Origin: Peristeroidobacter agariperforans
GTDB lineage: Bacteria; Pseudomonadota; Gammaproteobacteria; Steroidobacterales; Steroidobacteraceae
Direction of reading: 5' to 3'
NCBI RefSeq assembly: GCF_004138335.1
Contig: NZ_RYFW01000001.1
Coordinates: 124,001-188,000 of the forward strand
Length of the DNA stretch: 64,000 nt
Of the stretch, positions 54,970 through 64,000 are shown piece after piece. The notes under the pieces were generated by a model. That model was not told where the DNA came from. It saw nothing but the letters and a program-made list of their open reading frames with translations, and did no database searches. The translations under genes and the position numbers were made by a program. Numbering within the stretch: position 1 is the first letter of the stretch; each line of letters starts with the position of its first letter.

Positions 54970-56715
54970 ATGTCGAACAAGACGACGCGCCTTGCCCCTC
55001 ACGCCTTCACGTTCCTGCTCTCCAGCTTGCCGCTGCTCGCGCAAGCACAGACTCCGCCGGACGCCGGCCAGATATTGAATGAGCAACAGCGCCTGCAACA
55101 GCAGCGCTTGAATCGACTGCCGAGCGACGACGTGCCCGCCGAGCGTCCGGCGATGCGCGAGATCGGCGGGACGCGCGTCACAGTCAAGGAAATCGTTTTC
55201 TCCGGCGAAGAGCGCATCGCCACTCGCGAAGAGCTGCAGAAGCTCGTGGCGGGTTCGCTCGGTCAGGCGCTCGGCTTCGATGAGTTGCAGGCACTGGCCG
55301 ATCGAGTCAGCACTTACTTGCGTGGCAAGGGATATCCGCTGGTCGGCGCCTATCTGCCGACGCAGGATGTCACCGAAGGCCGCATTGAAATCGCCATCGT
55401 CGAAGGTCGCATTCAAAACGGCGCCAACGGCGTTGTGATCCGAGCGGACTCTACGCTGCGCATGAGCCAGTCGCGACTGCGCTCCATCGCCGAGCGAGCG
55501 GTGGAGCCTGGCCAGCCGGTGCGTCAGAGCGATCTGGAACGCGCGGTGCTGTTGATCAACGATCTGCCCGGCATCGCGGCGCGCGGCTCGCTGGAACGCG
55601 GCGATGAAGCCGGCACGAGTCGTCTCGCGCTCACCGTGGCCGAAGCACGAATGCTCACCGGAGGCACGTCGATCGATACGTACGGCAATCGTTATAACGG
55701 CTCGGAACGTTTGAATGCGCGTGTCGGCTTGGACGATCCGCTGCGGATCGGCGACCAAGCCGGTTTGAGCCTGACCAAGTCGGAAGGACTCGGCAGCGCC
55801 AGCATCGACTACAGCCTGCCGGTAGGCTCCAGCGGATTGCGCCTGGGCGTGGGCTACACCGCGCTCGAATATGAAGTCAGAGAAGAACTGCGCCACCTGG
55901 ATGCCGAAGGCGATGCGCGGACGGCTTCGATCAACGCCAGCTATCCGATCGTTCGCAGCCGCGCGACCAATCTGTGGGGCACGGCGATCTACAACTACAA
56001 GTCGCTGACCGACGAGATGATGGGCCTCACGCTGCGTGACAAGCGCATCAACAGCGGCAGCCTGTCGTTCGCGGGCTCGCATCAGGATCGTCTCGGCGGC
56101 GCCGGCATCACTCAGCTGTCGCTCGTGTACACCTCGGGCGATCTCGATCTGTCGCGCGTCGCATTCGACAAAGAAGCCGATGCACTCACCGCGCGCACCG
56201 ATGGTGGCTTCTCGAAGATCGGTTACGGCCTGGCTCGTTTGCAACGGCTGAGCGACCGCGTATCCATGTTCGGCGCGATCAACGGCCAGCTCACCGGCGA
56301 CAATCTCGACTCTTCGGAACGTTTCATTCTCGGCGGCCCGACCGGCGTGCGCGCTTATCCCGTTGGCGAGGGCAGCGGCGACAGCGGCTGGGTCGGCACG
56401 GTTGAAGTGCGTTACGACGTGCCGTTCTCCAGCAACTGGGGCGAGCTGCAGCTGGTCGGCTTCGCCGATCACGGCGAAACCAGGTTGTATGAAAAGCCGT
56501 GGATCGGCGCTGTGTACAACATGGACGGGCGAAACAGCTATGGCCTGTCGGGCGCCGGCGTCGGCTTCAACCTGACCGCGCAAGGTCGCTACAGCGTGCG
56601 CTTCTCCTATGCCGCGGCGATCGACGACAACCCTGGCCGCAGCGTCACCGGCAAGAACGCCGATGGCCGCGATCAGCACGGCCAGTTCTGGCTGCAGGGC
56701 TCGGTGCAACTGTAA
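54970..56715 (+). CDS. TpsB-type two-partner secretion transporter (ShlB/FhaC family)
   Basis: A 581-residue outer-membrane exporter. A signal peptide (LLSSLPLLAQAQ) is followed by two POTRA domains (about residues 70–210, including GGTRVTVKEIVFSGEERI and YPLVGAYLPTQDVTEGRI) and a beta-barrel with the ShlB consensus stretch SERFILGGPTGVRAYPVGEGSGD, near the conserved barrel tip loop. The C-terminus ends in a beta-strand with L (GSVQL). It exports the TpsA protein encoded 76 bases downstream. Confidence 0.92.
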   Translation: MSNKTTRLAPHAFTFLLSSLPLLAQAQTPPDAGQILNEQQRLQQQRLNRLPSDDVPAERPAMREIGGTRVTVKEIVFSGEERIATREELQKLVAGSLGQALGFDELQALADRVSTYLRGKGYPLVGAYLPTQDVTEGRIEIAIVEGRIQNGANGVVIRADSTLRMSQSRLRSIAERAVEPGQPVRQSDLERAVLLINDLPGIAARGSLERGDEAGTSRLALTVAEARMLTGGTSIDTYGNRYNGSERLNARVGLDDPLRIGDQAGLSLTKSEGLGSASIDYSLPVGSSGLRLGVGYTALEYEVREELRHLDAEGDARTASINASYPIVRSRATNLWGTAIYNYKSLTDEMMGLTLRDKRINSGSLSFAGSHQDRLGGAGITQLSLVYTSGDLDLSRVAFDKEADALTARTDGGFSKIGYGLARLQRLSDRVSMFGAINGQLTGDNLDSSERFILGGPTGVRAYPVGEGSGDSGWVGTVEVRYDVPFSSNWGELQLVGFADHGETRLYEKPWIGAVYNMDGRNSYGLSGAGVGFNLTAQGRYSVRFSYAAAIDDNPGRSVTGKNADGRDQHGQFWLQGSVQL

Positions 56716-56791
56716 ACACCGCCACGCCCTACTCCAACACCACCAATAAACAGACGCGCGGCCCGGCCGCGCTCACGGAATCGAAGTCATC

Positions 56792-59700
56792 ATGAAGCGT
56801 CCTTCCCTCAATCACGTGTATCGCCTGGTCTGGAACGAGCGTCTCAACGCCTGGGTGGCCGTGGCGGAAAACGTCAAGGCCCGCGGCAAACGCGCCAGCG
56901 GCGCGCTGTCGTTGTCCGTGCTGATGGCGCTGGGCCTCGCGCCTGCGACACACGCTGCGGATAACGCTGCGTTGCCCACCAACGGCCAGATCGTCGCCGG
57001 CCAGGGCTCGATCAACAGCCAAGGCAACACGCTCACGCTCAACCAGAGCAGCAATCGGCTGATCGCTCAGTGGGACACTTTCAACGTCGGCAAGGACGCG
57101 AGCGTCGTCTTCAATCAGGCGAGCGCCAATAGTGTCGCGCTGAACCGCATCCTGGACTCGAATCCCAGCGAGATTTTCGGCTCGCTGCGCGCCAACGGAC
57201 AGGTGTATCTGATCAACCCGAGCGGCATCGTGTTCGGCCGCGGCGCGCAGGTGAACGTCGGCGGGCTGGTTGCTTCCAGCCTGAATATCAGCAACGAAGA
57301 TTTCCTCGCCGGCAATCTCACATTCACTGGCAGCGATGCCAGCGGCGCGATCATCAATCAGGGCTCGATCTCCGCGGCAAACGGCGGCGTCGTCGCTTTG
57401 CTCGCGCCGCAAGTCACAAATGAAGGCACGATCGCTGCCAACGGCGGCAGCGCATTGCTCGCGGCCGGCCGCGGCGTGAGTTTGGATTTCGTCGGTGATG
57501 GCTTGATCAGCTACAACATCGACGCCGGCACCACGCGCGCGCTCGTTCAGAACGGCGGCCTGGTGCAAGCGGATGGCGGACTCGCGGTTCTGACGGCCAA
57601 GGCCGCGGATACCGTCAATCAAGCTGTGGTGAACAACACCGGGACCGTGCGAGCGCAAACCCTCGCCCAACGCGAAGGTCGCATCTTGTTGCTGTCCGAC
57701 ATGGCCAACGGTGCGACGAGCAACAACGGTACGTTGGATGCGTCGGCTACCGGCAGCGGCAACGGCGGCTTCATCGAAACCTCCGCCGCCGACGTGAAAC
57801 TCGGCGACAACTCCGTCATCACTACGCGCGCCGCCAACGGCGAGACCGGCACATGGTTGCTCGACCCGAGGGACATCACCATAGCCGAGAGCGGCGGCAC
57901 CATGACCGGCGCGCAGCTGGCGGCCAATCTCAATAACAACAATGTCGTCCTTGACACCGCAGGCACGGACGGTAGCGGCGACATCTTCATCAACGATGCG
58001 GTGACTACCACCGGCAGTTACCTGGCCGGCTGGGACGGTAGCGGCCGCACGCTGACGCTGCGGGCAGATCGCGACATCCAGATCAACGAGGCCATTACCG
58101 GCAGCCCCGCTCAGTTGAACGTGGTGCTTCAGGCGTCGCGCGATGTGAGCTTCGGATCCACCGGCCGGGTCGTCACCAATGGCGGCAACTTCACCGTCGG
58201 CGTGGCGCCTACGGTCATCGGCAACTATGCCACGGGGTCCGGCAGCAACTTCACGATGGCGAACGGCAGCTATGTGAACGTCGGCAACGGCTCGCTGGAC
58301 ATCGACGTGAGCGGCACGATCGCGCTGGCTGCCAACAGCCTGCGCGCCAGCGGCAACACCACACGATATTTGAACAGCGGCTACACCAATTACGGCTGGC
58401 GGAGCTACATGCGCCTGGCAGCGGGCACAGCCATCGCTTCCAGCAATACCGATCCCGCGCTCGTCGACATCACCGGCATGACGGATGTGATATTGCAGTC
58501 CGCAGCGATCGGCGACGTCTCGAACCCGATCAGGATCGGCCGCACTTCGTTGGGCAACACGCTCACCGTGACCAACACTGCGGGTGATTCCTACGTCGAC
58601 GTGTTGAACGCATTCGCCTGGTACGGCTTCGGCACCGTCTCGGTCAACGTGGGCAGTCAGCTCAACAGCACACAGCTGGTGACTTTGGGCGGCGATCCCG
58701 ACGGCCACGGCCACATCCTGATGAACACCGATGGCAGCGGCGTGCTCAATCTGCTCGACAACGACATCGACACAGCGGGCATCGGCTCCAACATCTCGAT
58801 CACCGCCAACAACATCACCTTCGCCAACAACTCGGTCGACGTCGGTAGCCGCGCCTTCTACGCCGGCGCGCAAACCATGGTCGGCGACGGCACCGACGGC
58901 TTAGCCGAAGTCATCGGCGGGTCCGTGTCGTTCAGTGGCACGGAGCTTGGCACCCTGGCCCGTCGTCTTGAAGTCGCGGGCGGCGACATCGGCGCCAACT
59001 CGCTGTCGTATAACAACAATGGTGGCAACACCTATATCACGTCGGTGGACGACAGCTTCACGTCGGTCCACATGACGAACGTCAAGAACATCGGCACGCA
59101 CTCGGTGTTGTTCGCCACCGACCACATCGATTACAGCACCGATGGCACGGGCATTCTGATTCCGACGATCACCGTGAGCAGCGGTGCAGACGTGCAGGCC
59201 CGCAATCGGTACATCACCTTCGCCGCCAACAGCGGCGACATCCGCTTCCAGACCAATTCGGTGAACACCGGCGCCGGCACGCTGGCAGCCGTCATCAATT
59301 CCGGCAATTCCGAGGCCGAGGGCGCCGCTGCGATCCACGCTGTCGACACCAAAGACGGCCAGGCCGAAATCACCACCGGCAACGCTTCGTTCACGATCTA
59401 CCGCCCGGGCACCGATAGCATCTCCGACATCGAGATCGCGCAGGGCGCGGGTGCGAGCAACAATTCGTTGAGCGTGGCCACTTACTACGGCGACGTCGAC
59501 GTCACCGAGCTCGACTCGCACCACTTCAAGTCGCTGGCGCTGCAGTTGTTCGGCTTGCACGCCGACGGCCAGAGCGTGCACTTCGACCTCAACGCCGATG
59601 ACGACGTAACACTCGACGATACCGCGAGCCTGCTGACTCTCAACGACACCAAGCTCGCGTTGACCGACTTCGATCGCAACTGGCAGTTGACCGCCTACGA

Positions 59701-62700
59701 GCGCAACGTGCAGATCGACAGCGTCGATCTCGGCAGCGGCAGCTATTACATCTATAGCAACGACCTGCACCTGAATAGCGACGTGCTGACCGATGGCGGC
59801 GCGATCACACTGAATTCACGCACCAGCAACATCGAGCTGATGCGCTCGGTGCGCATCGACAGCAACGCCGACGATGACGCCAACAGCGCCAGCACAGGCG
59901 TCGCGGGCAGCATCTCGATGCTCGGAAATATCTCCTCCGATGCGGACGGTCGCACCCTGGTCGTGGACGCAAGCTCGACGACGCAAGGCGGCGGCAATAT
60001 CACCTGGAACGGCAATCTCGGTAACGCGAACGGCAGCTATCTGAGCGCAGCTTCCTTCACTGCCAAAGGCAGCACGGATTTCAATGACGCAACCGTCACG
60101 TTGCAGGGTACTTCCTTCCTGTTGGACGGCGACTTCTCCTCCATCGGTCGCACCAACCTGAGCGCCAGCTTCGCCGATGTGATCTTCGATACCGAACAGG
60201 GCAACGACGGCCATGCCGGCAATATCACGTTCGGCGGGCAGACGCTGACCACCTCCCAATACAGCGGCTATACGTTCAACGCCGCGACCACGGACGCGGG
60301 CAGCAATGGCGGCAACGTCGATCTGGATACGCTTTATCACAGCACGCTCAATGCCAAGACGGTCCTCATCACCACGACGGGTGGCAGCGGCGGCGCTACG
60401 GGCGATATCGATCTGCCCGCGATCAGCACGGCCGGCATTTACTTCAATGGCGCGACCACCCATCAGACCTACACCGGCAACGTCATCACGCTGCACGGCA
60501 ATCTGAGCACCAACGGCGGCGACGTCGTGCTCAACGGCGACACCCGGCTGGCCGAGAGCGTGACCATCAAGACGTCGATCAACAACCCGCCGACGAGCGC
60601 GGGCTCGGTGACCTTCACCGGCGCTGGCGTTTCGGCGACCGCGCCGGGTAAAGACCTCACCATCAACACCACCATTAATACCAGCAACGCGCTCAATGCG
60701 GGCGCGGTCACCCTGCGCGCAGGCAATGCGGGCGGCGCGGCGATCAACAATCTGACTATCGACACGCGTGCGCTCGGCACTGGCGGAGCCAGCGCCGATG
60801 TTACGTTGGCGACAGCAGTCGAAACGGCCGGCGATCAGACCTATGCGGGCAACAACTTGCACGCGACTTCTCTTACGTCGCCCGGCATGATTGCCATTGC
60901 CACAGCGAACAACCAGACGACTACGGTGTCTGGCGCCGTCACGGCCGATTCCCTGGTTCTGCGCGGCGGCGCATTCGTCGCGAACAACGCGGCCAATCAA
61001 GTCAACACGCTCGCCGCGCAGAGCGGCGCCCTGGAGTTTGCCAACAGCGGCGCGCTAACCATCGGCTCGGTCAGCGGCATCAGCGGGATCAACAGCTCCG
61101 GCACGGTGGATATCTCGACTTCGAGCGGCGATATCACGTTGGCTAACAACGTCATCAGCTCGAACACCGGCACCTCCGCCATCGTAGTGAACGCGGGCAG
61201 CAGCGCGTCGGCGGGCACGGTCGCCGGTGGCAATATCGTCGTGAACAATGGCGTGTCTGTCACGACAGGCGCTGGCGGTCGCGCCACGTTGTACAGCGGC
61301 AGCATCGATAACAGCACCGGCTTGACCGACTTGGTCGGCTGGGGCTCCGGCAACTTCCGTTACAACAGCGACGAAGTCTCGGACGGATACACCAAGGCCT
61401 TGGGCTCCGGCGTCTATGGCATCTATCGCGAGCAGCCGACGATCTCCGTGTCGGTGGACGACATCACCGCGGTGTACGGCAGCGCGCCGTCGCTCACCAC
61501 AACCATCGTCAACGGTAAGAACGGCGACGCGAGCACCGACTTCACCTACTCCGTCGGCGGTGCAGTCTCGACGTCAGGCAACTATGTCGTCGGCACCCAT
61601 GCCATCACTGCGACCTCCTCTTCCGGCGCTGAAGATCTGGGTTACAACGTGAGTGGCACGACCGGCGGCACATTGACCGTCACCGCGAAGGAACTGACGG
61701 TCGCTGGCTTCACTGCCGGTCGTACATACGACGGCACGACCCATGCAACGCTCGACGCGAGCGGCGCTGCGGTGAGCGGCCTGGTCGGCGGCGACGTGGT
61801 TGCGCAGGACTACAGCGGAATCAGCGGTGCGTTCGGCGATAAGAACGTGGGCACCGGCAAGCACATCACCGTCAACGGCATCACCCTCAGCGGCACGGAC
61901 GCTGCGAACTACACCGTGACGGGCAGCGGCAGCGGCAACATCACCGCGCGAGTACTCAACGTCGACTTCACCGGCGTCGATCGCGTGTACGACGGCACCA
62001 CCGGTGCGAACGTTGTCTCCAGCGACAATCGCGTCGGCAACGATGCGCTGACGATCGATCAGGTCGCGGGCTTCGGCGACAAGAACGTCGGCGCCGACAA
62101 GCACATCGATGTGTCCAATATCACGCTGAGCGGCGTCGATGCCGGCAATTACGCGCTGAGCTCCAGCACCGGCTCGGCGACGGCCGATATCACCCCTCGC
62201 ACGCTGAACGTCGACTTCGCCGGCAGCAACCGAGTCTATGACGGCACGACAGGCATGACGGTCACGTCGAGCGATGACCGCGTCGCCGGCGACAATCTAA
62301 CGATCGAGCACATCGCCGCGCTCGCCGACAAGAACGCCGGTACCGGCAAGCTCGTGAATGTTTCCAACGTCACGGTGGGCGGCGCCGACGCGGGCAATTA
62401 CGTGCTTGCGTCGAGCTCGGGCACGACGACAGCGGACATCGCGGCGCGAACTCTGGTTCTCGACTATACGGCCGACGACAAGACGTTCGATGGCACGCCG
62501 CGCACCAACGTCAGCGTTGCTGACAACCGGGTCGCCGGCGACTCGCTGAGCTTCGGTGTGGATGCGCGCTTCGTCGACTTCACCGTCGGCGACCATCGCG
62601 AAGTGTCGATCGGCGGCGTCACGCTGAGCGGCGCCGATGCGGGCAACTATGTGATTGCCAACCCGACCGGCAGCACCACGGCGAACATCGAACCGGGTCC

Positions 62701-63352
62701 GATCTCGGATCAAATTCTCACGAGCATCACCAGCCCGCAGGCGAGCTTGAACGGCACGAGCAACGTATCCGGCTCGATCAGCAGCGCGATCGCCAGCTCG
62801 ATCGGCGCAGGTACAGGCAGCGGCACGCTGATCCAGAACGCCAGCACGATCATCAGCGACAGTCGCGTCGCGCTGTTCAACGAGCCGTTCAGCTTGAGCG
62901 GCAGCGCTGGCGCCTCCGGTCTGAGCCTGTCGCAGTCCGGCGCAACTTCGACGTTGGCGATCGCCGGCGCGTCCGAGAAGCCCGCCGAGCGCAACAATGC
63001 CCTGCCGTTGTATGAAGCCCGTAACTCAGAGGCGCGCTTCAGCAGCGCGCTGGATGTCGTCGATCATGGCAATTCGTTGTCCGTGACGCCGGCGGCCGGC
63101 CACTCGTCCATGACAGTCAACATCGTGGAGCCCACCGGCCCGATCGCGACCGGCAGCATTGCCCAGACGGACGGTCCTGCGATCGAACTGCAGGTGACGG
63201 TCATCCCGGGAGCGATCCTGCTCGTTACGTTGCCTGCCGATGCTCCGGCCGTCGATAACAACGACATTGCGCTGCTCGGCCTCACGCTGGCCAGCAAGGA
63301 GCTGCACGTCACGCCGAAGCAGTTGCAGGGCGTGGTGATTCGCAAGCGCTGA
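56792..63352 (+). CDS. TpsA-type large exoprotein (filamentous haemagglutinin-like)
   Basis: A 2186-residue exported protein. The first ~35 residues (starting MKRPSLNHVYRLVWNERLNAW) form an extended signal peptide region; cleavage is probably after THA. The TPS secretion domain follows (about residues 55–330) with the NPSGI and NRIL-type motifs. The body is a long beta-helix rich in Asn, Gly, Ser and Thr. Near residue 1548 an MBG domain begins, followed by four YDG repeats and a C-terminal tail of about 210 residues. No toxin domain is recognisable. The likely role is adhesion or biofilm matrix. Very high GC and Asn/Gly codon bias make long antisense frames, which are not genes. Confidence 0.9.
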   Translation: MKRPSLNHVYRLVWNERLNAWVAVAENVKARGKRASGALSLSVLMALGLAPATHAADNAALPTNGQIVAGQGSINSQGNTLTLNQSSNRLIAQWDTFNVGKDASVVFNQASANSVALNRILDSNPSEIFGSLRANGQVYLINPSGIVFGRGAQVNVGGLVASSLNISNEDFLAGNLTFTGSDASGAIINQGSISAANGGVVALLAPQVTNEGTIAANGGSALLAAGRGVSLDFVGDGLISYNIDAGTTRALVQNGGLVQADGGLAVLTAKAADTVNQAVVNNTGTVRAQTLAQREGRILLLSDMANGATSNNGTLDASATGSGNGGFIETSAADVKLGDNSVITTRAANGETGTWLLDPRDITIAESGGTMTGAQLAANLNNNNVVLDTAGTDGSGDIFINDAVTTTGSYLAGWDGSGRTLTLRADRDIQINEAITGSPAQLNVVLQASRDVSFGSTGRVVTNGGNFTVGVAPTVIGNYATGSGSNFTMANGSYVNVGNGSLDIDVSGTIALAANSLRASGNTTRYLNSGYTNYGWRSYMRLAAGTAIASSNTDPALVDITGMTDVILQSAAIGDVSNPIRIGRTSLGNTLTVTNTAGDSYVDVLNAFAWYGFGTVSVNVGSQLNSTQLVTLGGDPDGHGHILMNTDGSGVLNLLDNDIDTAGIGSNISITANNITFANNSVDVGSRAFYAGAQTMVGDGTDGLAEVIGGSVSFSGTELGTLARRLEVAGGDIGANSLSYNNNGGNTYITSVDDSFTSVHMTNVKNIGTHSVLFATDHIDYSTDGTGILIPTITVSSGADVQARNRYITFAANSGDIRFQTNSVNTGAGTLAAVINSGNSEAEGAAAIHAVDTKDGQAEITTGNASFTIYRPGTDSISDIEIAQGAGASNNSLSVATYYGDVDVTELDSHHFKSLALQLFGLHADGQSVHFDLNADDDVTLDDTASLLTLNDTKLALTDFDRNWQLTAYERNVQIDSVDLGSGSYYIYSNDLHLNSDVLTDGGAITLNSRTSNIELMRSVRIDSNADDDANSASTGVAGSISMLGNISSDADGRTLVVDASSTTQGGGNITWNGNLGNANGSYLSAASFTAKGSTDFNDATVTLQGTSFLLDGDFSSIGRTNLSASFADVIFDTEQGNDGHAGNITFGGQTLTTSQYSGYTFNAATTDAGSNGGNVDLDTLYHSTLNAKTVLITTTGGSGGATGDIDLPAISTAGIYFNGATTHQTYTGNVITLHGNLSTNGGDVVLNGDTRLAESVTIKTSINNPPTSAGSVTFTGAGVSATAPGKDLTINTTINTSNALNAGAVTLRAGNAGGAAINNLTIDTRALGTGGASADVTLATAVETAGDQTYAGNNLHATSLTSPGMIAIATANNQTTTVSGAVTADSLVLRGGAFVANNAANQVNTLAAQSGALEFANSGALTIGSVSGISGINSSGTVDISTSSGDITLANNVISSNTGTSAIVVNAGSSASAGTVAGGNIVVNNGVSVTTGAGGRATLYSGSIDNSTGLTDLVGWGSGNFRYNSDEVSDGYTKALGSGVYGIYREQPTISVSVDDITAVYGSAPSLTTTIVNGKNGDASTDFTYSVGGAVSTSGNYVVGTHAITATSSSGAEDLGYNVSGTTGGTLTVTAKELTVAGFTAGRTYDGTTHATLDASGAAVSGLVGGDVVAQDYSGISGAFGDKNVGTGKHITVNGITLSGTDAANYTVTGSGSGNITARVLNVDFTGVDRVYDGTTGANVVSSDNRVGNDALTIDQVAGFGDKNVGADKHIDVSNITLSGVDAGNYALSSSTGSATADITPRTLNVDFAGSNRVYDGTTGMTVTSSDDRVAGDNLTIEHIAALADKNAGTGKLVNVSNVTVGGADAGNYVLASSSGTTTADIAARTLVLDYTADDKTFDGTPRTNVSVADNRVAGDSLSFGVDARFVDFTVGDHREVSIGGVTLSGADAGNYVIANPTGSTTANIEPGPISDQILTSITSPQASLNGTSNVSGSISSAIASSIGAGTGSGTLIQNASTIISDSRVALFNEPFSLSGSAGASGLSLSQSGATSTLAIAGASEKPAERNNALPLYEARNSEARFSSALDVVDHGNSLSVTPAAGHSSMTVNIVEPTGPIATGSIAQTDGPAIELQVTVIPGAILLVTLPADAPAVDNNDIALLGLTLASKELHVTPKQLQGVVIRKR
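61690..62695 (+). repeat. Four YDG repeats of about 245 bp within the TpsA gene
   Basis: Repeats start near codons 1636, 1723, 1805 and 1887, each about 82 residues, with YDG or FDG (RTYDGTT, RVYDGTTG, RVYDGTTG, KTFDGTPR) and an ending like DAGNYVLxSS. The first three are closest to each other, pointing to recent duplication; such blocks vary in copy number in other TpsA proteins. Confidence 0.85.
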
Positions 63353-63403
63353 TCGATCGAATGAGCGAAGTCCCGGCGCGCGAGCGCCGGGACTTCGAGA
63401 TCC

Positions 63404-64000
63404 TCAAACCTTGCTCTTGTAGCCTGACGTAATCGGATAGCGCCAGTCGCGACCGAACGCCCGGTCGCTGATTCTCACACCGGGCGGCGCCTGGCGACGT
63501 TTGTATTCGTTGCGCTTCACCATCTCGAGCACCCGCCCCACCGTCGCCCGATCGAAGCCGCGCGCCGCGATCTCGTCGACCGACAGGTTGTCTTCGATGA
63601 ACAGCTCGAGAATCGCATCGAGCACGTCGTACTCGGGCAGCGAGTCCGAATCCTTCTGGTCGTGACGCAACTCCGCCGACGGCGGCCGCTCGATCACGCG
63701 GTCCGGAATGACGTGACTCACCGAGTTGCGATATTTCGCGAGCCGATACACCAGCATCTTGCTGCAATCTTTGATCGGTGCGAAACCGCCGGCCATATCG
63801 CCGTACAACGTGGCATAGCCCACCGCCATTTCGCTCTTGTTGCCGGTGGTGAGCACCATGCGACCGGTCTTGTTGGAGATGGCCATCAGCAGCAGGCCGC
63901 GGCTGCGCGCCTGAATGTTTTCTTCGGTGGTGTCGGGCTGGCGGCCGGCGAACACGTCTTTGAGCGCATCGAGCGCCGTTGCAAACATGCCTTCGATGGA
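63404..64000 (-). CDS. nadE: Glutamine-dependent NAD+ synthetase (partial, N-terminus outside window)
   Basis: C-terminal 198 codons of NAD+ synthetase, which amidates nicotinate adenine dinucleotide. Motifs of the synthetase domain are visible: ENIQARSRGLLLMAISNK, TTGNKSEMAVGY and GGFAPIKD. The frame is open to base 64000, so the rest (including the glutaminase domain, if present) is outside. The C-terminal tail ending KSKV fits the family. Convergent with the TpsA gene. Confidence 0.93.
   Translation of the reverse strand, partial: SIEGMFATALDALKDVFAGRQPDTTEENIQARSRGLLLMAISNKTGRMVLTTGNKSEMAVGYATLYGDMAGGFAPIKDCSKMLVYRLAKYRNSVSHVIPDRVIERPPSAELRHDQKDSDSLPEYDVLDAILELFIEDNLSVDEIAARGFDRATVGRVLEMVKRNEYKRRQAPPGVRISDRAFGRDWRYPITSGYKSKV

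Noticed and set aside
54967-56709. 580-codon minus-strand frame opposite the TpsB gene
   Set aside because: Antisense shadow of the TpsB gene with no domain signal.
56729-58873. 714-codon minus-strand frame opposite the TpsA gene
   Set aside because: Antisense artefact of repetitive Asn/Gly/Ser codons; low-complexity Val/Arg/Ala composition without a family.
1-64000. CRISPR array
   Set aside because: No regularly spaced short repeats with unique spacers were seen on either strand; the repeats found are IS21 ends, tRNA duplications and the YDG block.

Overview
The window reads as a chromosomal segment of a GC-rich gammaproteobacterium. The evidence is the core gene order mutS / pncC–thpR–recA–recX–alaS–csrA–tRNA-Ser, the bamD / rluD–pgeF–clpB arrangement and the fmdB–aspS pair, all typical of that class. 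A large TonB-dependent receptor, two GMC oxidoreductases, DUF1080 proteins and spinster-type MFS carriers fit an environmental heterotroph, perhaps of the Nevskiales/Steroidobacteraceae type. That placement is an inference from gene content; no rRNA is present.

Layout. (1) 1–7.6 kb is a mobile or accessory end. It holds the 3' part of a type I restriction operon (hsdR plus a YgjP-type metallopeptidase), an IS21 element whose istA has lost its 5' end, a frameshifted rve-type transposase, and tRNA-Arg(ACG). The tRNA 5' half is repeated 164 bp away and its 3' flank is repeated 247 bp away. (2) 8.1–16.2 kb is an uptake and oxidation cluster: TetR, GMC oxidoreductase, TonB-dependent receptor, spinster MFS, AraC, and a divergent HSL-type esterase. 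(3) 16.5–19.2 kb is a signalling operon of a small histidine kinase, a double-domain KaiC-like ATPase and a stand-alone receiver. (4) 19.4–29.5 kb holds a methyltransferase with a signal peptide, then the DNA repair/translation core with an SOS box upstream of recA, then mutS. (5) 29.5–38.9 kb is a sugar cluster: two exported DUF1080 proteins, a Gfo/Idh/MocA oxidoreductase, a Tat-type TIM-barrel isomerase, an NHS-family transporter, a LacI regulator with a candidate operator, and a GMC oxidoreductase with its Tat-signal small subunit. (6) 39–45.5 kb carries an AraC regulator, HIT, VOC, peptidase E, a sterol-desaturase-like enzyme and several small, poorly characterised membrane or secreted proteins. 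(7) 45.5–54.7 kb is housekeeping: aspS, fmdB, clpB, a ZIP transporter, pgeF, rluD, bamD and yjdM. (8) 55–63.4 kb is a two-partner secretion pair (TpsB and a 2186-residue TpsA with MBG/YDG repeats), followed by the 3' part of nadE.

How the genes may work together. The sugar cluster matches the parts of a 3-keto-glycoside route. In that reading a periplasmic GMC dehydrogenase oxidises the C3 hydroxyl of a glycoside, DUF1080 proteins cleave the keto-glycoside, oxidoreductase and isomerase steps process the product, the NHS carrier imports it, and LacI controls expression. The 8–16 kb cluster looks like uptake and modification of a hydrophobic or ester-containing substrate. I found no CRISPR array, toxin–antitoxin pair or clearly unknown multi-gene defence system. 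The least explained items are the KaiC/kinase/receiver operon, the apparently exported methyltransferase and the rearranged tRNA-Arg locus.
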